From Meiothermus sp. (GTDB lineage: Bacteria; Deinococcota; Deinococci; Deinococcales; Thermaceae), in contig BPIL01000018.1 in assembly GCA_026004095.1 (NCBI GenBank), positions 1-46,746 of the forward strand: DNA of 46,746 nucleotides, read 5' to 3'. The notes below the pieces were generated by a model. It did no database searches and was not told where the DNA came from. It saw only the letters and a list, made by a program, of their open reading frames with translations. This document shows positions 17,449 through 26,058 of the stretch, one piece after another. The position numbers were made by a program, and so were the translations under genes. The stretch's first letter is position 1. Every line of letters starts with the position of its first letter.

Positions 17449-18357
17449 TTACCACCAGCCCCGGCGCTTCATCCAGAGGGCCAGACCGCCACCGATCAAC
17501 AGCAGTCCGCTCCAGAAGTAGATTCTTCCCGCGGGCCACTGGTACTCGGTAAAGGCCTCGAAGTTGGTACCGTAGATGCCGGCCCACAGGGTCATGGGCA
17601 GGAACAGCACCGAGATGACCGTCAGGGCCTGCACCACCCGGTTGAGCCGGTTGTTCTGGGCCGAGAGGTACACCTCCAGCACGTTGGATAGCTCGTCTCG
17701 AGCAGCGTCCAGCCCCTCGTATACGCGGCCCATGCGGTCGGTGAGGTCGCGGAACAGGTAGGCCTCGAGGCCCCAGAGCGGCAGGCGCTCGAGATGCCGC
17801 AGCGCCTCGCGGGCCTGCGAAACCAGGCGGCGGGTGCGCAGCACCTCGCGGCGGGCGGAAAACACCCGGCGGGGGGTCTCGGGGGTATGGTCGCCGTTTA
17901 AGGCCAGCTCTTCCAGGTCTTCGACCCGGTCGGTGATGGCATCGGTGTACTCGAAAAAGGTTTGCACGCCCTGGTCGAGCAGGCGCTGCCACAAGCGCGG
18001 GCACGAACCCCCACGGAAGCTGTTCCAGATTTGCTCGAGGTAGCTTACCGGCTCGTTGCGGAAGGTGAGCAGCACCTGGGTCTCGGGGAAATAGAAGTAT
18101 GAGACCCGCTCGGTGCGGCTGTGGGCGTTGTGGGGGGACTCGAGGGTGCGAAAGATCAGAAAAAGGTGCTTGGGGTACTCCTCGAAGCGGCTCCAATGCC
18201 CGATCTCCTGGGCGTCGGCCAGGGCCAGGGGGTTGAGGGGGTAGTGGTTTTGAATAAGTGCCAGTTCCTCGGGCGTGGGGGTTTCGACATCCACCCAGAC
18301 CTGGGTTTCTAGCAGGCCGCAAGGGGCCCCGTCGGAGAGCTGCTTGGCCCGAACCAT
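17449..18357 (-). CDS. corA: CorA-like divalent cation transporter with a GTN selectivity motif
   Basis: A 302-residue CorA-family (2-TM-GxN) protein. It has a long N-terminal cytoplasmic alpha/beta and helical part and two C-terminal membrane helices; the first ends at LPMTLWAGIYGTNFEAF. Classical CorA magnesium channels have YGMNF here, whereas this protein has YGTNF. ZntB-type zinc transporters and other GxN variants differ at this place, so ion preference may not be magnesium. Likely leaderless: TAAGCT (18365-18370) is 7 nt before the ATG, with an overlapping TATAAG. The TnpB element begins only about 35 bp upstream of this promoter and could affect it. Confidence 0.85.
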   Translation of the reverse strand: MVRAKQLSDGAPCGLLETQVWVDVETPTPEELALIQNHYPLNPLALADAQEIGHWSRFEEYPKHLFLIFRTLESPHNAHSRTERVSYFYFPETQVLLTFRNEPVSYLEQIWNSFRGGSCPRLWQRLLDQGVQTFFEYTDAITDRVEDLEELALNGDHTPETPRRVFSARREVLRTRRLVSQAREALRHLERLPLWGLEAYLFRDLTDRMGRVYEGLDAARDELSNVLEVYLSAQNNRLNRVVQALTVISVLFLPMTLWAGIYGTNFEAFTEYQWPAGRIYFWSGLLLIGGGLALWMKRRGWW

Positions 18358-18364
18358 GGCCTAT

Positions 18365-18372
18365 AGCTTATA
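18365..18372 (-). promoter_or_regulatory. Leaderless -10 box of corA
   Basis: TATAAGCT on the minus strand contains both TATAAG (9 nt before the ATG) and TAAGCT (7 nt before). The matching -35 region would lie close to the left end of the TnpB element. Confidence 0.4.
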
Positions 18373-18402
18373 AAAGCGAGGGGGTGTGGAGGAACAATAA
18401 AA

Positions 18403-18423
18403 CCCATCCCTTTCAGGAATGGG
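18403..18423 (+). repeat. Left-end hairpin of the TnpB element
   Basis: Imperfect inverted repeat, CCCAT..ATGGG with one internal mismatch. In this family the left-end hairpin is recognised by TnpA as single-stranded DNA. Confidence 0.55.
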
Positions 18424-18468
18424 ATACATGGACTCCCCCACGTCCGCCCCTGGCGGACTAAGCAGCAG

Positions 18469-19722
18469 ATGTACTACGCTGGGAACCGAATGGTCTTGCA
18501 CAGGGCCTACCGCTTCCGCATGGAACCCACCCAAGCCCAAAACGAGGCTTTGCTTCGCATGGCGGGGGCCCGGCGCTGGGTGTGGAACTGGGGGCTGGCC
18601 CGGCGCAAGGAGGTCTACGCTGCGACGGGTAAGGGGCTCTCCTACCAACAACAGGCCGCTGAACTGACTGCTCTGAAGAAGCAGCCCGCGACGGCGTGGC
18701 TCAGAGAAGCCGACAGCCAACTCTTGCAGCAGGCCCTCCAAGACCTCGACCGGGCGTTCAAGGCGTTCTTCGAGCGGCGGGCCGGCTACCCGCGCTTCAA
18801 ATCCAAGAAGAAGGATCAACCTTGCTTCCCCCAACGGGTCAAGGTTGAGGGCTCCAAAGTCTACATCCCCAAGGTTGGATGGGTTGCCATTCGCCAGAGC
18901 CAGCCGATTGACTGCCCTGTCAAGGGGGCTACCTTCAAGCGGGATACGCAAGGGCACTGGTACGTCACCCTGACCGCCGGGTTCGAGATGCCCGACGCGC
19001 CCTTGCCCCCCGCCGACCCAGCGCGGGTGGTGGGGATCGACCTCGGGTTGAAGGAGTTCGCGGTGCTTTCAGACGGTACGCACATCGCCCCGCCCAAGTT
19101 CTACCGCAAGGGGCTGAGCAAGCTGCGCAGGGCGCAGCGGGCGCTTTCCCGCAAGCAACAAGGGAGCAAGAACCGTGAAAAGGCCAGGAAGCATCTGAAC
19201 AGGATACACGCCAAGGTAAGGAACCAGCGCCAGGACTGGCTGCATAAGCTGACCACCGGACTCGTCCAGAAGTACGACGGGCTTTGCATCGAGAACCTGA
19301 ACCTGAAGGGGATGGCGAGAACCAATGAGTACCGGCATCGCCGGGCCGCGGGAGCGGCTTCACTGCTGTCCAAATCGGTTCTGGACGCAGCCCTAGGCGA
19401 GTTCCGCAGGCAACTGGAGTACAAGACGGTCTGGCACCGCAAACATTTAGCTGTGATCGACCGCTACTTCCCCAGCAGCAAGCTCTGTAGTGAGTGCGGA
19501 ACCCTCTACACCGGCCTCACGCTCTCGGATAGGGTCTGGACTTGCGGGTGCGGGGCGGTGCACGACCGAGACCTGAACGCAGCCCGGAACATCCGGGCTG
19601 AAGGAATCCATAAGATTCCCGTCGCCGTGGGGCACCCGGAGACGCAAAACGCCTGGGGAGGGGACATAAGACCTGCACAGGGCAGGCCGTCCCCGTCGAA
19701 CCAGGAATCCCACGGGCTTTAG
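18469..19722 (+). CDS. tnpB: TnpB, RNA-guided RuvC nuclease of an IS605-type element
   Basis: A 417-residue TnpB that looks intact. The N-terminal [20 protein letters not shown] is the family opening. The RuvC residues are present: Asp191 in [11 protein letters not shown], Glu275 in [11 protein letters not shown] and Asp368 in [12 protein letters not shown]. The zinc finger CSECG ... CGCGA sits between the last two. TnpB proteins cut DNA next to a short target motif, guided by an RNA made from the element's right end, which helps keep the element. The stop codon lies inside the right-end hairpin. ATG 18469 is used; ATG 18490 (MVLHRAYRF) fits the family start better and may be the true one. 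Confidence 0.9.
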   Translation: MYYAGNRMVLHRAYRFRMEPTQAQNEALLRMAGARRWVWNWGLARRKEVYAATGKGLSYQQQAAELTALKKQPATAWLREADSQLLQQALQDLDRAFKAFFERRAGYPRFKSKKKDQPCFPQRVKVEGSKVYIPKVGWVAIRQSQPIDCPVKGATFKRDTQGHWYVTLTAGFEMPDAPLPPADPARVVGIDLGLKEFAVLSDGTHIAPPKFYRKGLSKLRRAQRALSRKQQGSKNREKARKHLNRIHAKVRNQRQDWLHKLTTGLVQKYDGLCIENLNLKGMARTNEYRHRRAAGAASLLSKSVLDAALGEFRRQLEYKTVWHRKHLAVIDRYFPSSKLCSECGTLYTGLTLSDRVWTCGCGAVHDRDLNAARNIRAEGIHKIPVAVGHPETQNAWGGDIRPAQGRPSPSNQESHGL

Positions 19723-19737
19723 CCGTGGGAGTGTCAA
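19600..19737 (+). ncRNA. Predicted omega RNA (reRNA) scaffold of TnpB
   Basis: Known TnpB guide RNAs overlap the 3' end of tnpB, contain the right-end hairpin and continue into flanking DNA, which acts as guide. Here the scaffold would end at 19737 and the natural guide would begin ATCGCGGATGGCC. Start and structure upstream of the hairpin are not determined; this is positional inference. Confidence 0.4.
19709..19729 (+). repeat. Right-end hairpin of the TnpB element
   Basis: Perfect inverted repeat with 7-bp arms, CCCACGG and CCGTGGG, containing the tnpB stop codon in its loop; followed by AGTGTCAA. Confidence 0.8.
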
Positions 19738-19887
19738 ATCGCGGATGGCCGATAGCTGCAAAAGTGCTTTTGCAGATTTTCTGCGCTCCAGGTTCTGGCA
19801 AACCCTCGAGAGAATCTCGGCAAGGCGCTTGTGGTTGCGGGTCATCCAGGCCAGGCTGTGTTTGACCACCAAAATACCGCCATTTCG
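19738..19887 (-). pseudogene. C-terminal remnant of a DDE transposase, cut by the TnpB element
   Basis: The minus strand encodes VVKHSLAWMTRNHKRLAE followed by a stretch ending KALLQLSAIRD. This resembles the C-terminal end of IS5-type transposases, where a VVERTFAW..NRRL motif is followed by a helical ALV.IAAIRLML segment. The frame is lost exactly where the right end of the TnpB element begins, so the element seems to have inserted in or beside this remnant. The sequence left of the element can continue the frame for 12 or so codons, depending on the exact left boundary, which I cannot fix. No N-terminal part or DDE residues are nearby. Confidence 0.5.
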
Positions 19888-19935
19888 CTTCTTCTTTTGT
19901 TGGGTGAGGTGCGCGGTCTTGACCTCGGGAAGTGA

Positions 19936-20898
19936 TTACTCTGGAAATAGAAGCGGAGGTTGAAAAGGGGGTTGCTGTGAGCTTTTGCTGTTGGCTTGTG
20001 CGGCTAGAGTGTCCTCAAGCTGCATAAAGGCCTGATCATCTGGGGAAGTAGCCAGAGCCTGGGCCATGCCTTTTGCAATGAGGGCTTGGTTGCCCTCTAT
20101 GGGAAGATCGAATACAAATACTGGCCGACCCAGGCGCTTGGCCTGAGCCACGGCATCCCAGGTGCCGCTCATGCGTTTTTTGCCCTGTTCTACAGTTTCT
20201 TTGAGGCCTGTTTGGGCTACCAATAATACATCCGACAAAGCCACTACAATGCGGTTTCGCATCATGGCATACTGGGCTTTCCAGGGTGCGTCCGGGTGCA
20301 GTTCCGAAAGCAAGGCCAGCCGCCCCGCGAAAACATCCTCTTGATACTCCCGCAAAAGCCTGAAAGATTCCTTGGCTGAAATCCCGTATGGCAAAACTCC
20401 GATGGCCTTCCCAGCTACTTCCCTGACCCCGTGGAAAGCCTCGAGGTCTGCGCCACGGGCCATGCCGGTAACCACCGCGTAGCCTTCCTTCCCGAAATAC
20501 CGCCCAGCCCTTCGGGCGAGCTCGAGGGCCTCCGGGATGGCGTTCCTCGAGCCCACGATGGCAATTGAGCGCTTGCTTTTCAGCAGACTAACTTCACCCG
20601 CCACGTACAGCACCAATGGCGTGTTCTGGCGCAGGGTTTGTTTGAGCCGAACGGGGTACTCGGGGGCCGCCCCCGGTATAACCCGTATTCCCTGACGTTT
20701 AAGCTCCCCCAGAAGAAGCCCTGTTGCCGCTGCTTCTTCCAGGATTTTTTCCATCACGGCCCTGATGTTACCGGATAGCCCTGGCAGACCACCCTCAACG
20801 AAATCCTCGAGGTTTCCATCCGCTGCCCGCAAAACCTGCATTTTCTCGGCAGTCTTGAGGCCTGAGTGTGCCAGAAGCATCCAGTACAGCGGGTTCAT
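19936..20898 (-). CDS. dprA: DprA/Smf-like DNA-processing protein (SLOG fold)
   Basis: A 320-residue DprA-like protein. The Rossmann core has IAIVGSRNAIPEALELARRAG, VVTGMARGADLEAFHG, KAIGVLPYGI and the conserved AMMRNRIVVALSDVLLVAQTG followed by SGTWDAVAQAKRLGRPVFVFD, matching DprA motif order. DprA loads RecA on incoming single-stranded DNA during transformation. This copy lacks the usual C-terminal winged helix and is paired with a helicase, so it may be a paralogue with a different role. Its ATG overlaps the stop of the RecQ-ComF gene (ATGA), so the two are coupled. The usual SGxLxTA form of the last motif is altered by an insert. Confidence 0.85.
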   Translation of the reverse strand: MNPLYWMLLAHSGLKTAEKMQVLRAADGNLEDFVEGGLPGLSGNIRAVMEKILEEAAATGLLLGELKRQGIRVIPGAAPEYPVRLKQTLRQNTPLVLYVAGEVSLLKSKRSIAIVGSRNAIPEALELARRAGRYFGKEGYAVVTGMARGADLEAFHGVREVAGKAIGVLPYGISAKESFRLLREYQEDVFAGRLALLSELHPDAPWKAQYAMMRNRIVVALSDVLLVAQTGLKETVEQGKKRMSGTWDAVAQAKRLGRPVFVFDLPIEGNQALIAKGMAQALATSPDDQAFMQLEDTLAAQANSKSSQQPPFQPPLLFPE

Positions 20899-22886
20899 AC
20901 GTCGTCACTGTGGCGGGTCTTGGCTAGTGCGAAGGCAAAAAGCCGGCCAGCTCCTGCCCGCTTCAATGCCTTGCCCACCTCCTCTAAGGTTACCCCTGAA
21001 TCCATCACATCATCCACTACCAGCAGGTTTCCCTGGGTGCATGGCCTGCCCAGGAAGGCATCTTTGAGGTTTTCGCGCTTTTGGGTTCGATTGGTGAAGT
21101 TTTTTTGCGGCTCCGTTTCCCTTACCTTGCAAACCACATCGAGAAAAGGTATCCCCAAACTTTGAGCCAGCCGCTTTGCAAAGTCTTCCACCAAGCCCCC
21201 GCTTTTGGTAGAAGGAACAGCAACTACACCAGAAATCCCCTGGTCAGACCAGTACTTCCGGATCACTTTGGAAGAGTCTTGTACAAGCCAGTCGGGAAAT
21301 GGGGCATGCGTTTTGTACTTGCTTGCATGAATGGCTTCTCCCACCCGGGTGTCTTTGTAGTAGTCCAGGGCCCGGCCATCTTCGAATACTGGGGCTTTGC
21401 CAAATTCGGCTTTCAGGTGAAGCTTGGGGTGTGTTACATGTTCTCTCGCCCGCTGCACTAAATCGGTGCTTAGGGAAGGTAGAGCATCCTGGCGGCAGTT
21501 ATCGCACTGCCCGCAGGGTTTGGTTTCCGGGTCGCCCAGGTAATTGCACAGGTACACCATCCGGCAGGTCTGGGTGTTTATATACGCAATCATGGCTTCG
21601 AGGTCGGCCAGTTTGTGCTGGCGAAGCTCGTTTTGAGCATCAAAACTCGGGGTTCCGTGGGCAATGGCCCGGTAATAGCCTAGCGGGTCTCTTCCCACCA
21701 AATCCTGCTCCTGCAAGTCGGCGATAATATTGCGCACGGCTGTTTGCGAGAGCCCGGTCTGTAACATAATGTCTCTTTCCTTCAAAGCGGATTTGTGCAA
21801 CAGTGAAAGAACCTCGTGGTAGCTATCCGGGCTGGGCTTGCTTCCATTAATGAAGCTCTCCTGTATGCTTCTATCCTCTGGGTTATAAAGCAGTATCAGA
21901 TGAGCGGGTTGCTGGTCGCGCCCTGCGCGGCCAATCTCTTGATAGTAGTGCAGCATGGAGCCGGGGAACTCGGTGTGGATGACGAAGCGAATGTCGGGTT
22001 TGTTCAGGCCCATGCCTAGGGAGTTGGTTGCCGCAATTACCTTGAAGGCGTTTTCCATCAACCCCTTTTCGCGTTCTAAACGTTCATCCGGGCTCAGATC
22101 GCTGTGGTAATAGGTGGTTTTTATCCCAAGGTTGCTCAGATAGCTGGCTACGGTTTCAGTCATGGCCTTTGTGGCGCAGTAGATGATGCCGGTACCCTCG
22201 AGCGTGTTGACCCAGTGGTCAACCCACGCGAGCTTCTCTGCCTCGCTGCTGACCGGAATAACGTTTAGCCAGAAATTGGAGCGTACCAGGTTGCCCCGAA
22301 TCACCTTTGCTTTCCCACCCAGTTGACTTTCGATGTCTTGCTCAACCCTTTTTGTGGCAGTGGCAGTGACAGCCACAACGGGTGTTTGAGGGGGTAAATG
22401 CTGAACAAGCTCGACAATTCTCCGATAATCAGGGCGGAAGTCGTGCCCCCAGGTAGAGATGCAATGGGCTTCGTCTATAACCAGAGCTTTGATGGGCAAT
22501 TCGGGCAAAAATTCTTTCCACAGAGAGTTTTTTATGCGCTCGGGCGAGATAAAAAGCAGATCGAGCTGCCCTTGCTTAGCTTGTTCTAAAATTGCCGAAT
22601 GCAGTGACTCGTCCTGGTCGGAGTTGAGAGTCTGAGCCCGCAGGCCATACTGATTTGCTTCTTTGACCTGGTCACGCATAAGTGCCCGCAAAGGGGTGAA
22701 GACCACGGTTAGTCCCTTAACGGCGGCAATCATCTGGTAAACCAGGCTTTTACCCCAGCCCGTAGGTTGAACTAGTAGCACCCGCTCCCCGGCCAGTGCG
22801 GCTTGAATGGCCTCGAGCTGGCCTGGGCGAAAGGATGGAAGATGAAAGGTGTTGTTAAGGTGGCGGGTTAAGATTTCTTGAAGCAT
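20895..22886 (-). CDS. RecQ-family helicase fused to a ComF-like phosphoribosyltransferase
   Basis: About 663 residues. Residues 1-430 are a RecQ helicase: FRPGQLEAI, Walker A QPTGWGKS at 40-47 (Trp replaces the usual Gly/Ser), DEAH at 138-141, and a late ATNSLGMGLNKPDIRFVIHTEFPGSMLHYYQEIGRAGRD. Five cysteines at 441-464 form the RecQ zinc site. Instead of an HRDC domain the last ~170 residues match ComF-type PRTases: AIHASKYK, the RTQKRENLKDAF segment and the PRPP loop VVDDVMDSGVT at about 623-633. ATG 22886 is chosen at the start of RecQ similarity, with TATCGT 8 nt before it; the open frame reaches 23006. It is coupled to dprA. Confidence 0.87.
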   Translation of the reverse strand: MLQEILTRHLNNTFHLPSFRPGQLEAIQAALAGERVLLVQPTGWGKSLVYQMIAAVKGLTVVFTPLRALMRDQVKEANQYGLRAQTLNSDQDESLHSAILEQAKQGQLDLLFISPERIKNSLWKEFLPELPIKALVIDEAHCISTWGHDFRPDYRRIVELVQHLPPQTPVVAVTATATKRVEQDIESQLGGKAKVIRGNLVRSNFWLNVIPVSSEAEKLAWVDHWVNTLEGTGIIYCATKAMTETVASYLSNLGIKTTYYHSDLSPDERLEREKGLMENAFKVIAATNSLGMGLNKPDIRFVIHTEFPGSMLHYYQEIGRAGRDQQPAHLILLYNPEDRSIQESFINGSKPSPDSYHEVLSLLHKSALKERDIMLQTGLSQTAVRNIIADLQEQDLVGRDPLGYYRAIAHGTPSFDAQNELRQHKLADLEAMIAYINTQTCRMVYLCNYLGDPETKPCGQCDNCRQDALPSLSTDLVQRAREHVTHPKLHLKAEFGKAPVFEDGRALDYYKDTRVGEAIHASKYKTHAPFPDWLVQDSSKVIRKYWSDQGISGVVAVPSTKSGGLVEDFAKRLAQSLGIPFLDVVCKVRETEPQKNFTNRTQKRENLKDAFLGRPCTQGNLLVVDDVMDSGVTLEEVGKALKRAGAGRLFAFALAKTRHSDDV

Positions 22887-23103
22887 ACTTGAAGACGATA
22901 TGAGAATAAGCTTAGTTGAGCTGTGAGATTTGCACTTGAAAAATTCAATGTGGAAAGCTAGGTCGCCGGTTACAGGTAGGGGTTGACGCGGGTTCTTGGT
23001 TACCATGCGGAAGCCTCGATCACCTGGATTGGGGGCGTTTCTACCGCTGGAGCTACGAATAAGCGCCGAGGCAGGTGCGGATAACCGGTTAGACTAAGCC
23101 CGT

Positions 23104-23886
23104 ATGCGCCTACTCGCCATCTTCGCCCACCCCGACGACGAGTCGTTTTTCTGCGCCGGAACCTTAGCCAAGTACGCGGCTTTGGGGCACGAAGTTTACC
23201 TGATATGCGCCACACGCGGGGAGCAGGGCCGGATACGGCATCCGGCCCTCGATGCTTCGCTATATCCCAAGGGTGAGGCCCTGGGCAAGCTGCGCGAAAA
23301 GGAGCTCGAGGCCGCCTGCGCCATTCTGGGCCTGCGCCCCCCCATCTTTCTGGGCTACCAGGACTCGGGGTATCCGCTCGAGGTCGCCCAGGCCAACCCC
23401 AGGGGCTTCATGCACCAGGATCTGCAGCAGATCGAGGATGTCCTGCTGGGGTACATGGCCCAGCTAAAGCCCCAGGTGGTCATCGGGTTCGACCCCCAGG
23501 GCTACTACGGCCATGCCGACCACATCCACCTCCACCGGGCCACCCTGGGGGCCTTCTGGCGGGCCGGCAATGTGATGCCCGAACCGCCCAGGCGGCTCTT
23601 TTTTCCGGTACGTACCAAGGAGCGGGTGACCCAGACCAGGTTCGACCCCGAGCGCTATGGGGTTTCGCCCTGCTCGGTGGCGGTGCGGGTGGACGTGCGC
23701 CCCCTGGCCCCGACCATCCGGGCGGCGGTGCTGGCCCATGCTTCGCAGGCCGGGCCCGAGGAGAACTTTTCTCAGGTGCTGCTGGACTGGCCGGGCCTGC
23801 TGGAAGAAGAGACCTTCGTGCTGGGCGGGCTGCGGGGTTCTTTCCCGGCCATGCCGGTGGACGATTTGTTGGCGGGATGGTCGTAG
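23104..23886 (+). CDS. PIG-L/LmbE-family N-acetylglucosaminyl deacetylase
   Basis: A 260-residue zinc deacetylase. AHPDDESFFCAGTLAKYAALGH at residues 8-29 carries the metal-binding His-Asp-Asp, and GYYGHADHIHLHRATLGAF the third histidine. Members remove acetyl from GlcNAc-containing small molecules, lipids or thiols. Bacillithiol biosynthesis (BshB) is one option in Deinococcus-Thermus organisms, detoxification or sugar metabolism others; sequence alone does not decide. Leaderless promoter TAGACT at 23090-23095, 8 nt before the ATG, and no ribosome-binding site. Confidence 0.85.
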   Translation: MRLLAIFAHPDDESFFCAGTLAKYAALGHEVYLICATRGEQGRIRHPALDASLYPKGEALGKLREKELEAACAILGLRPPIFLGYQDSGYPLEVAQANPRGFMHQDLQQIEDVLLGYMAQLKPQVVIGFDPQGYYGHADHIHLHRATLGAFWRAGNVMPEPPRRLFFPVRTKERVTQTRFDPERYGVSPCSVAVRVDVRPLAPTIRAAVLAHASQAGPEENFSQVLLDWPGLLEEETFVLGGLRGSFPAMPVDDLLAGWS

Positions 23887-24032
23887 CTGACCAGGACTAC
23901 CGGCCCAACACCACCCCAACTTTGATCTGTGAGCGCATTCGATAAGCCGGCGTGGTGGTTTCGTTCAAACCAACGCGTGCTAGGAATTTGGCGCTGCGAG
24001 TGCTAACCTCAGACTTTGGTTGCCTGCCTGCC

Positions 24033-25316
24033 ATGATGGACTACCGCCAAGTTCTGCAACGGCTTTCCTTCCTGCCCGATCTCTACCTGGTGGGCGGGGC
24101 GGTGCGCGACATTCTGCTGGGCCAGAGGCCCGAAGACCTGGACTTTGCTACCTCGGCGCCCCCGGAGGAGGTGATGCGCCTGGCTAAAGCCCAGGGCCTG
24201 GGGGCCATTCCCACCGGCCTCGAGCACGGTACGGTGACCATCCTGATTGACCACCACCCCTACGAGGTCACCACCTTCCGCCGCGATGTGGAGACCTATG
24301 GGCGCAGGGCCAAGGTGGCCTGGGGGCAGCGCATCGAGGAAGACCTGGCCCGGCGCGATTTCACCATTGGGGCCATCGCCATGGATGCCTCGGGGCGGGT
24401 GATTGACCCCTACGGCGGGCAGCAGGATCTCGAGGCCGGCGTCTTGCGGGCGGTGGGCGAGCCGGCCCAGCGCTTCCGGGAAGACTACCTGCGGGTGATC
24501 CGGGCGGGCCGGTTTGCGGCGCGCTACGGCCTCCAGATCGAGCCCAACACCCTGCAAGCTGCGCGGGAAGCAGCCCCGGGGGTGCTCTTGCACGTGGCTG
24601 TTGAGCGGGTGACCGCGGAGTTCGACAAAGCCTTCCAGAACGGCACCCCCAGCCGCTTTCTGCGCTACCTCTACGACCTGGAAATTCTGCAACGCCTGAT
24701 CCCCGAGTTTGAAGATACCCACCTGCTCTTGCAAAACCCCCGCTGGCATCCCGAGGGCGATGTGCTAACCCATGTGCTGCAGGTGGTGGATCGCGCCCCG
24801 CCGCCGTACCGCTGGCACGCCCTGCTGCACGACATCGGCAAGAAAGACACCGCGCGCTGGAGACCCGAGGGCTGGTATAGCTTTTACGGGCACGAGCGGG
24901 TAGGGGCCGGGCTGATACCCCGCATCGCCCGCGACCTGCGCCTGCCCAACCATCTGCGGGACGAATTGGTGGTGACCACCGCTTTGCACATGGTGCCGGT
25001 TTTTACCAGGCCCACCCCTGCGGCCATCCGCAGGTTTCAGGCCCAGGCCGGCCCGCACCTGCCCGCCCTGAAAGCCCTGTACGAAGCCGATGGGGCCGGG
25101 CGGCGGCCCAAGGAGTCCTGGAAGTTTTTTGAGCCCCAGCCGGTGCCGGTGCAGCCGGTGCTGCTGGGGCGGCACTTAATCGAGCGGGGCCACAAGCCAG
25201 GAAAAGTTTTTAGCCAGATGCTCAAAGCCGCTTACGACTGGCAGCTCGAGACCGGCGAGACTGATATCGAGGCGCTCTACCGGGTGGCCCTGAGGGCTTT
25301 AGAGGGGGAAAGCTGA
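24033..25316 (+). CDS. cca: tRNA nucleotidyltransferase (CCA-adding) with HD domain
   Basis: About 427 residues. The class II nucleotidyltransferase head is LYLVGGAVRDILLGQRPEDLDFATSAP with the metal-binding DLD, then TTFRRDVETYGRRAKV and the RRDFTIGAIAMD motif. RAGRFAARYGLQIE marks the neck. An HD-type domain follows with HALLHDIGKKDTARW and GHERVGAGL. It builds or repairs the CCA end of tRNAs; in some bacteria A-adding and CC-adding are split, which I cannot exclude here. Tandem ATGs at 24033/24036 precede the conserved start; the frame upstream to 23952 is not coding. Confidence 0.9.
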   Translation: MMDYRQVLQRLSFLPDLYLVGGAVRDILLGQRPEDLDFATSAPPEEVMRLAKAQGLGAIPTGLEHGTVTILIDHHPYEVTTFRRDVETYGRRAKVAWGQRIEEDLARRDFTIGAIAMDASGRVIDPYGGQQDLEAGVLRAVGEPAQRFREDYLRVIRAGRFAARYGLQIEPNTLQAAREAAPGVLLHVAVERVTAEFDKAFQNGTPSRFLRYLYDLEILQRLIPEFEDTHLLLQNPRWHPEGDVLTHVLQVVDRAPPPYRWHALLHDIGKKDTARWRPEGWYSFYGHERVGAGLIPRIARDLRLPNHLRDELVVTTALHMVPVFTRPTPAAIRRFQAQAGPHLPALKALYEADGAGRRPKESWKFFEPQPVPVQPVLLGRHLIERGHKPGKVFSQMLKAAYDWQLETGETDIEALYRVALRALEGES

Positions 25317-25332
25317 CCCTATTTTTTTAGGC

Positions 25333-25338
25333 TATGCT
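25333..25338 (+). promoter_or_regulatory. Leaderless -10 box of the alpha/beta hydrolase gene
   Basis: TATGCT exactly six bases before the ATG at 25345; no Shine-Dalgarno sequence. Confidence 0.45.
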
Positions 25339-25344
25339 GAGGCC

Positions 25345-26058
25345 ATGTCGGTTCCTGTGGTCTTTTTACACGCCTTTCCCTACAGCCCGGCCATGTGGGC
25401 AGGGCAACTCGAGGCCGTCAAAGGGCATCCGGTTCTGAGCCCCGACATCCTGGGGTTCGAGAGCCTGGAAAGCGCAGCCGCCCACGTGCTGGTCGAGATG
25501 GACAACCGGGGCTGGCAGAAAGCGGTGTTTGTGGGGCTTTCCATGGGGGGCTACGTGATTTTTAGGCTGTGGAACCTCGAGCCCGAGCGCTTCGCGGGGA
25601 TGGTGCTGGCCGATACCCGCGCCACCCCGGACACCCCCGAGGGGGCCCGCCTGCGCTTGGAACAGGCCGAGCGCATCCGCCGGGAAGGGATGCAGTTCTT
25701 CCCGGAGGCCACCCTCAAGGGGCACCTGGGGGCCACTACCCACGCCCGCCGCCCCGGGCTGGTGGCCCAGGTGCGGCAGGCCCAGCTCGAGGCCGACCCC
25801 AGCCGGGTGGCGAGGAGCCTCGAGGCCCTGGCGGCGCGCCCCGACTCGGTGCCGCTGCTCTCCAGCATCTCGGTTCCGGCCCTGGTGCTGGTGGGCGAGG
25901 AAGATACCCTCACCCCGCCCGCCGAGGCCCGGCAGATGGCCGCCCAGATTCCCGACAGCCGGATGCTGATCCTGCCCGAGGCGGGGCACCTGAGCAACCT
26001 GGAGAACCCCAAGGCCTTCAACACAGCCCTGCGGGGTTTCCTGGCGGAGCTTCACTGA
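25345..26058 (+). CDS. Alpha/beta-fold hydrolase
   Basis: A 237-residue hydrolase. HAFPYSPAMW near the N-terminus supplies the oxyanion region, GLSMGGYVIFRLW the nucleophile serine elbow, VGEEDTLTPP the acid and EAGHLSNLENP the catalytic histidine. The pattern resembles the 3-oxoadipate enol-lactonase/esterase-like group, but the substrate is open. It ends overlapping the converging TPR ATPase gene by 7 bp. Confidence 0.85.
   Translation: MSVPVVFLHAFPYSPAMWAGQLEAVKGHPVLSPDILGFESLESAAAHVLVEMDNRGWQKAVFVGLSMGGYVIFRLWNLEPERFAGMVLADTRATPDTPEGARLRLEQAERIRREGMQFFPEATLKGHLGATTHARRPGLVAQVRQAQLEADPSRVARSLEALAARPDSVPLLSSISVPALVLVGEEDTLTPPAEARQMAAQIPDSRMLILPEAGHLSNLENPKAFNTALRGFLAELH

Larger units (their letters stand above)
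18403..19737 (+). mobile_element. IS200/IS605-type TnpB-only element (IS1341-like)
   Basis: A tnpB gene flanked by subterminal hairpins, without a tnpA. Left: an imperfect hairpin at 18403-18423 (CCCAT and ATGGG arms). Right: a perfect 7-bp hairpin CCCACGG/CCGTGGG with 7-base loop at 19709-19729, followed by GTGTCAA, the classical right end of this family. The right boundary is put at 19737; the left could be up to about 15 bp further out. Unlike nearly all flanking genes it contains no CTCGAG that I can find, which fits a foreign origin. Without tnpA it can move only with help in trans. Confidence 0.8.

Noticed and set aside
19745..19963. 72-codon plus-strand frame after the TnpB element
   Set aside because: It is antisense to the transposase remnant and the end of dprA and has no similarity of its own.
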